64,000 bases of DNA, from NCBI GenBank assembly GCA_021769725.1, contig JAETSI010000001.1, forward strand, positions 167,340 to 231,339. The letters run 5' to 3'. Shown here piece after piece: positions 9,471 to 18,762 of this stretch (position 1 is the first letter of the stretch; each line of letters starts with the position of its first letter). The notes under the pieces were generated by a model. The model was not told the origin of the DNA, did no database searches, and was given only the letters and a program-made list of their open reading frames with translations. Source of the stretch: Oscillospiraceae bacterium. GTDB taxonomy: Bacteria > Bacillota > Clostridia > Oscillospirales > Ruminococcaceae. The translations under genes were made by a program, and so were the position numbers.

Positions 9471-10067
9471 TTAATGATTCCTTAATTGGTGTAATAGCAG
9501 TACGGGATCGTCGCAGTTCATGAAACTGCTCATTATACAGGCACCGGATGCTCCGGCATTCCTTATACTGGATATATTTTCCGGATTTATCCCACCGATG
9601 GCGTAGACTGGGATATCAACTCTTTTGCAGACGTTTTCAAGAAAACTGAGTCCACGGGGCGGAAGTCCCTTTTTGCATCCGGTCTCAAAAATATGACCGG
9701 CTGTAATGTAGTTTGCTCCGAGATTTTCAGCCTCAGCGGCTTCTTCCACTGAGTGTACCGAGGCGCCGACCGTCCGGAATCTGCCTGTTATATTTCCGGA
9801 AAAATTTTTTAAAACCGTTATGGGAAGATGAATATCTCCGGCGCCGAGTTTCTCCGCTGTAGCGGCGTATGTATGGATACTGCACGGTATACCGTATTTA
9901 CGGCAGATATTCATTGATTTTTCTGCGAATACGGTGTAGTCTGCATTGCTTAGTTCTTTTTCACGAAGAATTATCCTGTCCGGTTTTGCTGCTGCAATCT
10001 TCTCCAGTCTTGCGAAGTAATCCTCCCGGCAGCTTTTTCTGTCGGTAACGCAGATGATCTCAAACAT
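9471..10067 (-). CDS. thiE: Thiamine phosphate synthase (ThiE/TenI family)
   Basis: 198 residues, a compact TIM barrel of normal ThiE length. It would join HMP-pyrophosphate to thiazole phosphate to make thiamine phosphate. Visible landmarks are ITDR-like ICVTDRKSC at the N-terminus, IILREKELS (pyrophosphate site), GASVHSVEEA, YITAGHIFETGCKKG in place of the usual GPxFxTxTK loop, and YAIGGINPENI. The modified loop is closer to TenI-like members, but its place as the last gene of a complete thi operon makes ThiE the sensible role. It overlaps thiH by eight bases. The repeat copy 1 follows its stop. Confidence 0.85.
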   Translation of the reverse strand: MFEIICVTDRKSCREDYFARLEKIAAAKPDRIILREKELSNADYTVFAEKSMNICRKYGIPCSIHTYAATAEKLGAGDIHLPITVLKNFSGNITGRFRTVGASVHSVEEAAEAENLGANYITAGHIFETGCKKGLPPRGLSFLENVCKRVDIPVYAIGGINPENISSIRNAGASGACIMSSFMNCDDPVLLLHQLRNH

Positions 10068-11313
10068 AAAGATAATCGTTCAGTACGGGCTGAAGTCCTT
10101 CGCCGGACATATCGCTGTACATTTTCCTGAAGCTTCTGCTGTCGTTGATCTCAAATTGTTCGTCGCCGCCCTCACTGACGTTCTCCTTTCCGGTATACTT
10201 GCTTTCGTGGTCGCCGATACCGGTTGAAACTCCGGCGGATACTTTTGTTGCAGCGATTTTAACTATTCCGTTGCGGAATGTTTCGCTTTCTCTTGAAGAT
10301 ACAGTGATGCCGCAGAATGGCATGAATATCCTGTATGCGCAGAGGATCTGGCAAAGCTGTTTTTCATGAACGTCAAGAGGATTTATTGCGTCATTGTTTA
10401 CTATGGGACGAAGTCTCGGGCAGGAGAGTGAAATTTCTGCGTGCGGATATTTTCTCTGGAGATAGTACATATGCAGTGCACTTGCAAGAGCGTCCTTTCT
10501 GAAATCTGAAAGTCCAAGGAGAGCCGAACCTGCAACGCCCCTCATTCCTGCCATCAGCGCTCTTTCCTGAGCGTCAAAGCGGTACGGCCAGACTCTTTTA
10601 TGTCCCATGAGATGAAGCTGTTCGTAACGGTCGCTGTCATAGGTCTCCTGAAAGACGGTAACATAGTCCACGCCGCATTCGTGAAGATAGCGGTATTCAT
10701 CAGTATTGACAGGATAGATCTCAACTCCGACCATTTTGAAGTACTTTCTCGCAAGACGGCATGCCTCACCGATATATTCAACGCTGCTCTGCGTCCTGCT
10801 TTCACCGGTCAGGATGAGAATTTCTTCCATGCCGCTGTCGGCAATTATTTTCATTTCATGTTCTATCTGAGCCGTATCAAGCTTCATTCTTCTGATATCG
10901 TTATAGCAGTTAAAACCGCAGTATACGCAGTAATTTTCACAGTGATTCGCAATATACAGCGGCGTGAACAGATAAACCGTATTTCCGAAATGCTTTTGCG
11001 TCTCAAGCCTTGCACGTTCAGCCATTTTTTCCAGAAAAGGTTCGGCAGCAGGTGAAAGCATTGCTTTCAGATCCTCCACAGTGCAGTTTTCATGAGAAAG
11101 AGCTGCACGGACATCTGCCGCAGTATAGCTGTTGTAGTCGTAGCTTTTCATTTCCGAAATGACCTTGCCGCAGATATCGGAATTTATTTGTTCCATTCCG
11201 CTCATGTATTCCATATGATTTGTGCGTGATTCCGGATTGTTTTCAAGCTCGTGCTTTTTTTTCAAAGCAGCTTCGGAAAGCTTGTCCGAATCAACAAAGT
11301 ATTTATTTTCCAT
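10060..11313 (-). CDS. thiH: 2-iminoacetate synthase ThiH (radical SAM)
   Basis: 417 residues. The motif CENYCVYCGF near residue 124-133 is the CxxxCxxC radical SAM cluster site. The C-terminal half contains SCPRLRP and the GVSTGIGDHESKY-type region characteristic of ThiH rather than biotin synthase. It cleaves tyrosine to dehydroglycine (2-iminoacetate) and p-cresol, supplying the glycine-derived part of the thiazole in anaerobes. It is the anaerobic alternative to ThiO, in keeping with a strict anaerobe. It lies 22 bases after thiC and overlaps thiE. Confidence 0.95.
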   Translation of the reverse strand: MENKYFVDSDKLSEAALKKKHELENNPESRTNHMEYMSGMEQINSDICGKVISEMKSYDYNSYTAADVRAALSHENCTVEDLKAMLSPAAEPFLEKMAERARLETQKHFGNTVYLFTPLYIANHCENYCVYCGFNCYNDIRRMKLDTAQIEHEMKIIADSGMEEILILTGESRTQSSVEYIGEACRLARKYFKMVGVEIYPVNTDEYRYLHECGVDYVTVFQETYDSDRYEQLHLMGHKRVWPYRFDAQERALMAGMRGVAGSALLGLSDFRKDALASALHMYYLQRKYPHAEISLSCPRLRPIVNNDAINPLDVHEKQLCQILCAYRIFMPFCGITVSSRESETFRNGIVKIAATKVSAGVSTGIGDHESKYTGKENVSEGGDEQFEINDSRSFRKMYSDMSGEGLQPVLNDYLYV

Positions 11314-11335
11314 TTGTCATTCTTCCTTTGAAAGA

Positions 11336-12649
11336 TTATTTTTCTGTACAGAATTCAACCTTTTCTCCGTTAAGGATCATATTTGTTGTTCTTACAGCGC
11401 ACATTTTTCCGCACATTGAGCAGGTGTGTCTGTCAGACGGAGGTGTGCTTTCAAAGTATCTTCTTGCCTTATCGCCATCAATAGCGATATCAAACATTTT
11501 CTCCCAGTCCACTGCATGACGGGCTTCTGCCATAGCGTTGTCTGCGTCTGCTGCGTGGGGTATTCCCTTGGCGATATCAGCTGCGTGGGCTGCTATCCTG
11601 CTTGCAATGATACCTTCTTTTACGTCGTCAAGATCAGGAAGTCTGAGGTGTTCAGCCGGCGTTACATAACAAAGGAAATCTGCACCGCTGGCAGCAGCAA
11701 TAGCTCCGCCGATAGCTGATGTGATATGATCGTATCCCGGAGCGATATCCGTGACAAGAGGACCGAGAACGTAGAAAGGAGCGTTATGGCAGATGCGCTT
11801 CTGGAGCTTCATATTGGCTGCAATTTCATTCATTGCCATGTGACCAGGCCCTTCGACCATAACCTGAACATCCTTTGCCCACGCTCTTTCGGTAAGAGCG
11901 CCAAGTTCGATAAGTTCGGATATCTGTCCTGCATCTGTTGAATCGTCGATACATCCCGGACGGAGAGCGTCTCCAAGACTGATCGTCACGTCATATTCAC
12001 GAAGAATTTCAAGCACTTTGTCGTAATGCTCATAGAAAGGATTTTCGTTTCCGGTCATCATCATCCATGCAAAGAGAAGCGAACCGCCTCTGGATACGAT
12101 ATTCATTTTTCGTTTGTCACGCATAAATGCTTCAACTGCACGTCTGTTTATTCCGGCATGGATAGTCATGAAGTCAACGCCTTCTTCCGCATGAGCTCTC
12201 ACGACTTTCAGAAAATCTTCGGCAGTAATTTCAAGAAGATCTTTTTCCAGATAGCCGATAGCGTCATACATAGGAACAGTTCCTATCATTGCCGGTGACT
12301 GTTCGACAAGCTTTTTGCGGAAAGTATTTGTTTTGCCGTAATTGCTGAGATCCATAATAGCTTCTGCTCCGAATTTAAGAGCTGTTTCAACTTTCTGCAT
12401 CTCAATATCATAATTCTTGCAGTCGCCGGAAATTCCGAGGTTTACGTTTATTTTAGTTTTCATGCGGCTGCCTATTCCCTCCGGAGAAATAGACTTATGA
12501 TTGATATTGCAGGGAATGCAGACTTCTCCTTTTGCCACAAGGCTGCAAAGCTCTTCTTCGGAGATGTGTTCCTTTTCTGCAACTATTTTCATTTCAGGGG
12601 TGATTATCCCTTTTTTTGCAGCTTCCATCTGTGTGCTGTAGTTCTTCAT
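11336..12649 (-). CDS. thiC: Phosphomethylpyrimidine synthase ThiC
   Basis: 437 residues, the length of clostridial ThiC without the long plant/proteobacterial N-terminal extension. It converts aminoimidazole ribotide to HMP phosphate by a radical SAM mechanism. Recognisable blocks are [60 protein letters not shown] and [21 protein letters not shown]. The C-terminal cluster site reads CSMCGKMC, i.e. Cx2Cx3C, one residue shorter than the textbook Cx2Cx4C. It is separated from thiD by repeat copy 2, with no promoter recognised between them. Confidence 0.97.
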   Translation of the reverse strand: MKNYSTQMEAAKKGIITPEMKIVAEKEHISEEELCSLVAKGEVCIPCNINHKSISPEGIGSRMKTKINVNLGISGDCKNYDIEMQKVETALKFGAEAIMDLSNYGKTNTFRKKLVEQSPAMIGTVPMYDAIGYLEKDLLEITAEDFLKVVRAHAEEGVDFMTIHAGINRRAVEAFMRDKRKMNIVSRGGSLLFAWMMMTGNENPFYEHYDKVLEILREYDVTISLGDALRPGCIDDSTDAGQISELIELGALTERAWAKDVQVMVEGPGHMAMNEIAANMKLQKRICHNAPFYVLGPLVTDIAPGYDHITSAIGGAIAAASGADFLCYVTPAEHLRLPDLDDVKEGIIASRIAAHAADIAKGIPHAADADNAMAEARHAVDWEKMFDIAIDGDKARRYFESTPPSDRHTCSMCGKMCAVRTTNMILNGEKVEFCTEK

Positions 12650-12669
12650 AATTTATAATTCCTTTCATT

Positions 12670-12883
12670 CAGGGAATAATGTCAATAACTTAAGTGATCT
12701 TGTTTCTTATGCCCATGTCAAGAGGAAATTTTCCCTATAGATATTTGCTCTAATTATTTTCAGTACCTCCTTACGAGGTGCTGAAAATAATTAATACCGG
12801 GATTCCAAAGGGGATGTATTCCCCTTTGGCAGGGGGTATGGGGGACAGAGTCCCCCACTTAAGTTGATGACATTAGTTCCCTG
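12670..12883 (+). repeat. Structured interspersed repeat, copy 2
   Basis: About 214 bases between thiD and thiC. Its terminal inverted repeats are CAGGGAA at 12670-12676 and TTCCCTG at 12877-12883, with a further match of TAATGTCA..AACTTAAGTG to CACTTAAGTT..TGACATTA inside. The interior is strongly similar to copy 1 (GTCAAGAGGAAATTTTC, the CAGTACCTC/GAGGTGCTG hairpin, and the CCAAAGGGG/CCCCTTTGG and GGGGGAC/GTCCCCC hairpins). The stems nonetheless differ at paired positions, and TTTAGT of copy 1 is TTAAGT at both ends here. Confidence 0.87.
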
Positions 12884-12890
12884 ATAATTA

Positions 12891-13691
12891 TTAATTTCTG
12901 TAATTGCTTTTCAGGTCGAACGCATGATTAAGGGGGCCGCTTCCTCTGCCGAGATCAAGTCCGTACGCAAGCGCTCCGGATATGTAATCTTTGGCCATGC
13001 CTATCGAATCCTCCAGAGAATACCCTTTTGCAAGATTGGCGGCAATTGCGCTTGAAAGAGTACAGCCTGTTCCGTGAGTATTCGGATTGTCAATGCGTTT
13101 TCCCATGAACCATTTGTACGATCCGTCTGTATTATAAAGCAGATCGTTTGCGTCGTTTATGCTGTGTCCACCCTTGCAGAGTACGCAGCAGCCGTATTTA
13201 TGGCTTATTATTTCTCCGGCGGATAACATATCGCCGCTTCCTGAAATTTTTATTCCCGAAAGCTGTTCTGCTTCCGGAATATTGGGTGTTGTCAGCACCG
13301 CCGCCGGGAGCAGTCTTTCTTTCAGCGCTTCGTAGGCTTCTCTGCTGCTCAGATCGGAACCGCTTGTTGCAACAGCGACCGGGTCTACCACTATATTTTC
13401 GGCATGATAAAATTCAAGCTTTTCTGCAATTACCATGATAAGCTCCGGTGAGGAGACCATTCCAATTTTGACCGCATCCGGACGTATATCCTCAAAGACT
13501 GCGTCTATCTGCTGACCGAGAAATTCCGGTGAAACTTCGCTTATTGCCCTTACTCCCATTGTATTCTGTGCTGTAAGAGCGGTTATTGCGCTCTGTGCAA
13601 AAACTCCGTTAAGAGTCATGGTTTTGATATCCGCCTGAATTCCTGCTCCGCCGGATGAATCGCTTCCGGCTATCGTTAATGCTGTTTTCAT
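12891..13691 (-). CDS. thiD: Hydroxymethylpyrimidine (phosphate) kinase ThiD
   Basis: 266 residues from the ATG at 13691, preceded by AAGGAAT; the longer open frame into thiG is discarded because ThiD proteins begin at MKTALTIAGSDSSGGAGIQAD. Ribokinase-fold motifs seen are the N-terminal GSDSSGGAG, VVDPVAVATSG, LTTPNIPEAEQLSG and the C-terminal THGTGCTLSSAIAANLA anion hole with the catalytic Asp-like position. It phosphorylates HMP and HMP-phosphate to HMP-pyrophosphate, the co-substrate of ThiE. It starts 10 bases after thiG. Confidence 0.95.
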   Translation of the reverse strand: MKTALTIAGSDSSGGAGIQADIKTMTLNGVFAQSAITALTAQNTMGVRAISEVSPEFLGQQIDAVFEDIRPDAVKIGMVSSPELIMVIAEKLEFYHAENIVVDPVAVATSGSDLSSREAYEALKERLLPAAVLTTPNIPEAEQLSGIKISGSGDMLSAGEIISHKYGCCVLCKGGHSINDANDLLYNTDGSYKWFMGKRIDNPNTHGTGCTLSSAIAANLAKGYSLEDSIGMAKDYISGALAYGLDLGRGSGPLNHAFDLKSNYRN

Positions 13692-13701
13692 ATGCAATTC
13701 C

Positions 13702-14478
13702 TTAATCACGCAGAAATCCCGTAAGCGAATCCGACGGTGAAGCTCCTCTTGTGAGAACTCTTCCAAGTCCTGCAAGATATGCTTTTCTTCCCGCTTCAAC
13801 AGCCTGACGGAATGCTTCCGCCATTGCCGGAAGATCGCCTGCTGTAGCGAGGGCGGTGTTGGACATGACGGCTGCCGCTCCCATTTCCATTGCTTCGCAC
13901 GCCTGTGAGGGACGTCCGATGCCTGCGTCTACAATGATCGGCAGATCTATTTCATCAATGAGTATCTGGATAAAATCCTTTGTTGAAAGACCTTTATTTG
14001 AGCCGATAGGGGAGGCAAGAGGCATTACGGAAGCAGCTCCGGCGTTTGCAAGGTCACGGGCTGTGTTGAGGTCGGGATACATATACGGCATTACTGTAAA
14101 TCCCTCCTTGGCAAGGATCTCCGTTGCCCTGATCGTTTCCTGATTATCGGGCAGCAGATATTTTGAATCTCTCATTATCTCGATCTTTACAAAGTCTCCG
14201 CAGCCGAGTTCCCTTGCAAGACGTGCAATGCGAACGGCTTCTTCCGCATTTCGTGCTCCGGAGGTATTCGGGAGAAGGGTGACTCCCTCCGGGATATAAT
14301 CCAGAATATTTTCATTTTCTTTTGAATTCGTGCGCCGGACAGCAAGAGTGATGATCTCTGCTCCTGCATATTTAACGGCAGCCTCGATAAGTTTCATTGA
14401 ATATTTTCCGGAACCAAGAATAAAGCGTGAGCTGAATTCCTTTCCGCCTAAAATAAGTTTGTCGTCATTTTTGTTCAT
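13702..14478 (-). CDS. thiG: Thiazole synthase ThiG
   Basis: 258 residues, full length. It builds the thiazole phosphate ring from deoxyxylulose phosphate, ThiS thiocarboxylate and dehydroglycine. The Schiff-base lysine lies in FVKIEIM (about 98), and the phosphate-binding blocks [12 protein letters not shown] and [28 protein letters not shown] are intact. In the operon it sits between thiF and thiD with short gaps. The protein works as a complex with ThiH, encoded three genes further on. Confidence 0.97.
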   Translation of the reverse strand: MNKNDDKLILGGKEFSSRFILGSGKYSMKLIEAAVKYAGAEIITLAVRRTNSKENENILDYIPEGVTLLPNTSGARNAEEAVRIARLARELGCGDFVKIEIMRDSKYLLPDNQETIRATEILAKEGFTVMPYMYPDLNTARDLANAGAASVMPLASPIGSNKGLSTKDFIQILIDEIDLPIIVDAGIGRPSQACEAMEMGAAAVMSNTALATAGDLPAMAEAFRQAVEAGRKAYLAGLGRVLTRGASPSDSLTGFLRD

Positions 14479-14492
14479 CTTTAATTCTCCTA

Positions 14493-15134
14493 TCAGATAT
14501 TTCCCTCTGTTATGATCCTGACAGCCGTCAGGGCTTCATGTGCGGCACATATCATAACTCTTGCAGAAACAAGGCTTCCGGCTTCCTCTGTGCCGTTTTC
14601 TTCGTCGCCGCAAATAAAAAAACGTTTTGTGATCTGTCTCGTTTTTATGAGATTTGCCGAACCTGTTCCAGCCATTCCGGAAGCGGCGATAAGATACTTG
14701 TCTGTCAGCTTTTCAAGAACACAGTTGACAAGCATGGCTTTCTGCTCCGCCAGATCAAAAGCCTCGCAGATAACATCGTCATCTTTCAGAAGCTCCGGGA
14801 TATTTTCTTCCGTAAGCTTTATACAGTGGGGTACGATTTCGCAGTACGGTGCAATTCTAATCAGTGTGTCGGCAAGAGCTTTTGTTTTGAACTCGCCGAG
14901 CTGATCGGTGAAGTACTGCTGACGGTTGAGATTTGAGATATCGACTTTATCGAAGTCAATAATATGAAGTCTGCCTATGCCTGCTCTTGCAAGGGCTATT
15001 GCAATGTTTGAGCCAAGTCCGCCGAGTCCGCACACTGCCGCCGATGCCTGTGACATTTTTTTCTGAAAGTCAATGCCATGGCGGACTTCAAGAGCATGAT
15101 ACATCTCTTCTTTTGCAGGAATATTAATGTTCAT
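14493..15134 (-). CDS. thiF: ThiS adenylyltransferase ThiF (short form)
   Basis: 213 residues. The nucleotide-binding glycine motif [14 protein letters not shown], followed by [16 protein letters not shown], is diagnostic for E1-like ThiF/MoeB proteins. This short form lacks the CxxC zinc pair of E. coli ThiF and matches the clostridial ThiF type that goes with ThiH-dependent operons. It adenylates the C-terminal glycine of ThiS before sulfur transfer. Its ATG overlaps the thiS stop (ATGA), so the two are translationally coupled. Confidence 0.93.
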   Translation of the reverse strand: MNINIPAKEEMYHALEVRHGIDFQKKMSQASAAVCGLGGLGSNIAIALARAGIGRLHIIDFDKVDISNLNRQQYFTDQLGEFKTKALADTLIRIAPYCEIVPHCIKLTEENIPELLKDDDVICEAFDLAEQKAMLVNCVLEKLTDKYLIAASGMAGTGSANLIKTRQITKRFFICGDEENGTEEAGSLVSARVMICAAHEALTAVRIITEGNI

Positions 15135-15328
15135 CAGCCGCCTCCTACAAATCTGACGATCTCGACTGAATCTCCGTCTTTGAGGAACTTTTCACTGTAT
15201 GTGTTTCTTGGAACGATCGTTTCATTCAGCTCCACTGCAACACGTCCGTCCGGGAAGTTCATTTCCTCAAGCAGTTCGGCGATACTTTTACCGGATGCGT
15301 CAATGATTTCGCCGTTTACCTTGACCAC
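15134..15328 (-). CDS. thiS: Sulfur carrier protein ThiS
   Basis: 64 residues with a GTG start at 15328, chosen because GGAGGTG lies five bases upstream and the beta-grasp fold begins at VKVNGE. The ThiS C-terminus is RFVGGG, the Gly-Gly tail that is adenylated by ThiF and carries the thiocarboxylate. Continuing the frame upstream would run into the terminator hairpin, so longer versions are rejected. It is the first gene of the operon, 17 bases after the riboswitch terminator. Confidence 0.93.
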   Translation of the reverse strand: MVKVNGEIIDASGKSIAELLEEMNFPDGRVAVELNETIVPRNTYSEKFLKDGDSVEIVRFVGGG

Positions 15329-15345
15329 AAAAACACCTCCAATAC

Positions 15346-15375
15346 AAAAAAATGGAACTGCCGCAGCAGTTCCAT
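15346..15375 (-). terminator. Riboswitch-controlled terminator of the thi operon
   Basis: On the minus strand a 10-bp stem (ATGGAACTGC with GCAGTTCCAT, loop TGCG) is followed by seven T. It lies between the TPP aptamer and thiS, so TPP binding probably ends transcription here. Confidence 0.9.
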
Positions 15376-15403
15376 GATAATACATTAAATAATATCTCAC
15401 TGG

Positions 15404-15513
15404 TTCCCTACGTTGGCATTATCCAAATCAGGTTTCAGAATTCTTTTGAGACAGAATTCCCAAGGTCGAAGGTTTCACTGCCTTCCTCTCAGCCTGTAAC
15501 ACAAGCTCCCTCT
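15404..15513 (-). promoter_or_regulatory. TPP riboswitch (THI element)
   Basis: Read on the minus strand, it starts with GGGAGC, has the invariant GCTGAGAGG block, then ACCTGAT, and the GGATAATGCCAACGTAGGGA block. All are the defining conserved segments of the thiamine pyrophosphate aptamer. A variable P3 arm (GAATTCT pairing with AGAATTC) sits between them. It controls thiSFGDCHE. Confidence 0.97.
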
Positions 15514-15519
15514 TTTTTA

Positions 15520-15548
15520 ATTATATCACGTTTCTTTTTTTATTTCAA
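15520..15548 (-). promoter_or_regulatory. Promoter of the thi operon
   Basis: On the minus strand TTGAAA (15543-15548) and TATAAT (15520-15525) are separated by 17 bases, immediately upstream of the TPP aptamer. Confidence 0.85.
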
Positions 15549-15581
15549 GAGCTTTTCCTGATTTTTTCAGAAAATTTGAAA

Positions 15582-18500
15582 TCAGTCCTTAAATCCCAGT
15601 ATATAGCGCTGAAGTGACACAAGATCGGCAATATTGAATTGTCCGTCATTGTTGATGTCTGCTGCCGGCAGAGCTGACTTATTGTCAAAGCCTTTGATAA
15701 ACACCCGTCTGAGAAGTACCATATCGAATGCGTCAATAATATCGTCACCGTTCAGATCACCACGGATGAATTCAATTGTTTCAGTTTCCGTGCAGCCGCA
15801 AAGTTCGCATTCACGTGTACGGAAGCCTTTTATATCTGTTGTCCAGTCTCCGAAATTGTGTCCGGAAGTTTCAGTAAAACCGCAGTCAGCGCAGATATGC
15901 GAATGAGTACCGTCGCCATTGTCCGTCCATGAGGTCATAGCGTGTTCAGAAGTTTCTGTAAATCCGCAGTCAGTACATGAGCGAGAATGAGTGCCGTCAC
16001 TGTTGTCAGTCCATGAGGTCATAGCATGTTCGGAAGTCTCCGTAAAACCGCAGTCAGTACATGAGCGAGAATGAGTGCCGTCACTGTTGTCAGTCCATGA
16101 GGTCATTGTGTGTCCGGAAGTCTCCGTAAAACCGCAGTCAGTACATGAGCGTGAATGAGTACCGTTTTCGTTATCCGTCCATGGTGTCATAGTGTGTTCG
16201 GAAGTTTCGATTACCTTACAGTCAGAACAGATTCTTGAATGAGTGTCGTCGCCGTTGTCCGTCCATGATGTCATTGTGTGTCCGGAAGTCTCCGTAAATC
16301 CGCAGTCAGTACATGAGCGTGAATGAGTACCGTCACCGTTGTCAGTCCATGATGTCATTGTGTGTCCGGAAGTCTCCGTAAATCCGCAGTCAGTACATGA
16401 GCGTGAATGAGTACCGTCGCCGTTGTCAGTCCATGAGGTCATAGCATGTTCGGAAGTCTCCGTAAATCCGCAGTCAGTACATAAGCGAGAATGAGTACCG
16501 TTTTCGTTATCCGTCCATGGTGTCATAGTGTGTTCGGAAGTTTCGATTACCTTACAGTCAGAACAGATTCTTGAATGAGTGCCGTCGCCGTTGTCCGTCC
16601 ATAAGCCAAAGTCATGATCTGCAGATGTAGTAATATGTTCATATCCGCAATCTGAACATATGCGGACGAACGTATCTGCATCTGAATTTTTCCATTCGCC
16701 GTAACTATGCGGAGTAGAGTATTCATCTCCGCACACGTTACATATAACATTGTGATAAACGGGGTCATTCGATGGAGTGATCTGATAAGAATGTGACGTA
16801 TCGGCAAGAATAGTGAATGATGCTATGAAATTATTTCCGCAGTCAAAGCTGTATGTGATCGTCGTATTATCGGGAATAATGATGCCGTTTTTTATTTCAG
16901 CGCCGTTAAGATCGATGATCTTAACCGTATCGACCCCAAGAGTTGCCCATGCCCCACATGACGGCTCGCCGAGATTGCGCAGATTTCCCTCGCAGCTGAG
17001 AACGGAAAGCTTTTTATTTTCGCTGAGATCAAGGCTGATAAGGGAGTTGTTTCCGCAGTTCAGGGAGACAAGCTCTGTAAAATATTCTATTCCTTTAAGA
17101 CTTGCAATTCCCGTAGAGTCAACATCAATATCCGAGACGGCGGAGATCTCTTCTTCGGACAAAAATCCGTCGCCGTCCTTATCAATATTGGCAGAAATGT
17201 AATCACGGAAAGAACCGTCCGGAAAATGCTCGGAATCAATGGCAGTTCCACGTGATGTCAGCGCTTTGATGCAAAGGTTCTGCTCGTATTTTACGGCACA
17301 GTCAGTCCATGAACTGCCTGTTCTGCCGGTTGAAACATTATAGTTCGTGTAATATGTACAGCCGACGTCATCACCGCAGTTGTCACAGTAGAACATGGCT
17401 CCGTTTTTTTTCAGAGTTATAACAATGGAGAAAGACTGCCCCTCGCTGACCGGAACAGGAGTTTCAAGGTCGATAGCGTGATATCCGGCAAACTCTGCCA
17501 AACCGTCCTGTGAAGCTGCGAGAGTGCCACTGGCAGGGGAACTTCCGTTCAGATTAGTATATACTGAGATATTGTACGGTACAGAAGCTTCATGCGTGTA
17601 GAATCCAGCAGCAGCCACGGTTTCGTTTTGTTTGGCCTTGAAAGTATTTCCGGCAGCGATTCCGGCGCTGCTATATCCGACAGCGCTGTATGCCAGACCG
17701 TCATACTGATAAATTCCGTCATATTTGCCCTCCGGCCCGATCTCAAATGATGTTATTCCGCCGATCGAGGCGTCATAATATGAAAGGTAGAAATAACCGT
17801 CCTCGCCGTAGGATGACCCCCAGCTGTTGCGGCATATCCATGCGCCGTCTCCATCGGGAACGTAGTCTCCGAAGTTGTAGCGGCTGAAATCGTCGTCCCA
17901 GCCTACGATATTAACAGCGTGATTGGTATTGTCATTGTTCGGGTCATAATAGGAAAAATGGACTTTGTCGTAGTAAAGAGAGTCCTTGCTGTAGTATGAT
18001 ACCATGAGAGCGCCTGTGTTCATGATATGCTTCTTTATATTTGTCTGATCGCTGCTGTCAAGGAAATCGCTGTTCTGAATATATCCGTGAGAAACATATC
18101 TCTGACTTTCCGGTAAGGCAGGACGATCGGTAACGGGAGGCGTATTCTGTTCAAATTCAATTCCTGACCCACGTGCCAGAACACCGGCCGCATTGGCGGA
18201 ATAGCTTCCTATGTCGTCGTAGCCTGCTGTACCGTAATTCCAGCCTTCATTGTACAGCGGATCATCGGTATCGGTGCTTGCCGAGCAGTTTCCGAACCAT
18301 ACGAGATGAGCTTCGGAAAGATCAACCGATGTGTCCGCGAGTCCCTTTTTGATAAGATTTGTTTCAGCAGCCGCAAGAGCAGCATGAGCCCAGCAGGTTC
18401 CGGTATCGTACTGATTCCGTACGGCAGGAAGCTGATCCTGCTCACGCAGGTCATATCTTGACGGTGTCAGTGAACTCAAGGAATAGAAAGCAAATGTTCC

Positions 18501-18755
18501 ACCAGCAGATATCTTCGGAACAAGTTCTTGAATGATTTCGTTTCCGTTTTCGTCAACAAAGTGTACCGGGCGTTCACCGTATTCAGAAGTCTCGCCTTCA
18601 ACGGAAATCATTCTGATCTCCTGAAAGTCATTTTCTTCTGATTCCTGACCGGGAACATTATTTTTTTCGGTCGCATTGCTGATGGGGATATTCATTATAG
18701 ACAGCGAACCGGAAATAAGAAATGCCGCCAACCTTTTGAATGTATTTTTTTTCAT
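15582..18755 (-). CDS. Secreted papain-like cysteine protease with CxxC tandem repeats and C-terminal dockerin
   Basis: 1057 residues. Signal peptide at 1-29. Peptidase C1A domain at about 105-330 with the catalytic Cys in TGTCWAHAALAA, His in NHAVNIVGWD and Asn in NSWGSSYGEDGYF. A lectin-like beta domain follows, as usual in this clostridial C1 group (about 345-500). Next come an EF-hand loop (DKDGDGFLSEEE, about 530) with a short leucine-rich-repeat stretch, then an array of about 28-residue units each with His, Trp and a CxDC pair. At the C-terminus is a type I dockerin (GDLNGDDIIDAFD and DINNDGQFNIADL loops), so the enzyme probably docks on a cohesin scaffold at the cell surface. It is transcribed with the upstream lipoprotein gene, 42 bases away. 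Confidence 0.92.
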   Translation of the reverse strand: MKKNTFKRLAAFLISGSLSIMNIPISNATEKNNVPGQESEENDFQEIRMISVEGETSEYGERPVHFVDENGNEIIQELVPKISAGGTFAFYSLSSLTPSRYDLREQDQLPAVRNQYDTGTCWAHAALAAAETNLIKKGLADTSVDLSEAHLVWFGNCSASTDTDDPLYNEGWNYGTAGYDDIGSYSANAAGVLARGSGIEFEQNTPPVTDRPALPESQRYVSHGYIQNSDFLDSSDQTNIKKHIMNTGALMVSYYSKDSLYYDKVHFSYYDPNNDNTNHAVNIVGWDDDFSRYNFGDYVPDGDGAWICRNSWGSSYGEDGYFYLSYYDASIGGITSFEIGPEGKYDGIYQYDGLAYSAVGYSSAGIAAGNTFKAKQNETVAAAGFYTHEASVPYNISVYTNLNGSSPASGTLAASQDGLAEFAGYHAIDLETPVPVSEGQSFSIVITLKKNGAMFYCDNCGDDVGCTYYTNYNVSTGRTGSSWTDCAVKYEQNLCIKALTSRGTAIDSEHFPDGSFRDYISANIDKDGDGFLSEEEISAVSDIDVDSTGIASLKGIEYFTELVSLNCGNNSLISLDLSENKKLSVLSCEGNLRNLGEPSCGAWATLGVDTVKIIDLNGAEIKNGIIIPDNTTITYSFDCGNNFIASFTILADTSHSYQITPSNDPVYHNVICNVCGDEYSTPHSYGEWKNSDADTFVRICSDCGYEHITTSADHDFGLWTDNGDGTHSRICSDCKVIETSEHTMTPWTDNENGTHSRLCTDCGFTETSEHAMTSWTDNGDGTHSRSCTDCGFTETSGHTMTSWTDNGDGTHSRSCTDCGFTETSGHTMTSWTDNGDDTHSRICSDCKVIETSEHTMTPWTDNENGTHSRSCTDCGFTETSGHTMTSWTDNSDGTHSRSCTDCGFTETSEHAMTSWTDNSDGTHSRSCTDCGFTETSEHAMTSWTDNGDGTHSHICADCGFTETSGHNFGDWTTDIKGFRTRECELCGCTETETIEFIRGDLNGDDIIDAFDMVLLRRVFIKGFDNKSALPAADINNDGQFNIADLVSLQRYILGFKD
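15861..16616 (-). repeat. Nine tandem 84-bp coding repeats in the protease gene
   Basis: 756 bases equal exactly nine 84-bp units encoding 28 residues each (key positions: initial His, Trp at 6, DN.DGTHSR, CxDC at 18-21, ETS). Degenerate units flank the array on both sides. Units 2-5 and 6-9, counted from the protein N-terminus with the degenerate unit as 1, repeat the same order of variants (ICSDCKVIE then TPWTDNENG), pointing to a recent four-unit, 336-bp duplication. The His and CxxC pattern suggests small zinc-binding modules. Confidence 0.92.
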
Positions 18756-18762
18756 AGCAAAT

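Noticed and set aside
15861-16616. Tandem 84-bp repeats considered as a CRISPR array
   Set aside because: The units are directly adjacent without spacers and encode an in-frame protein repeat.
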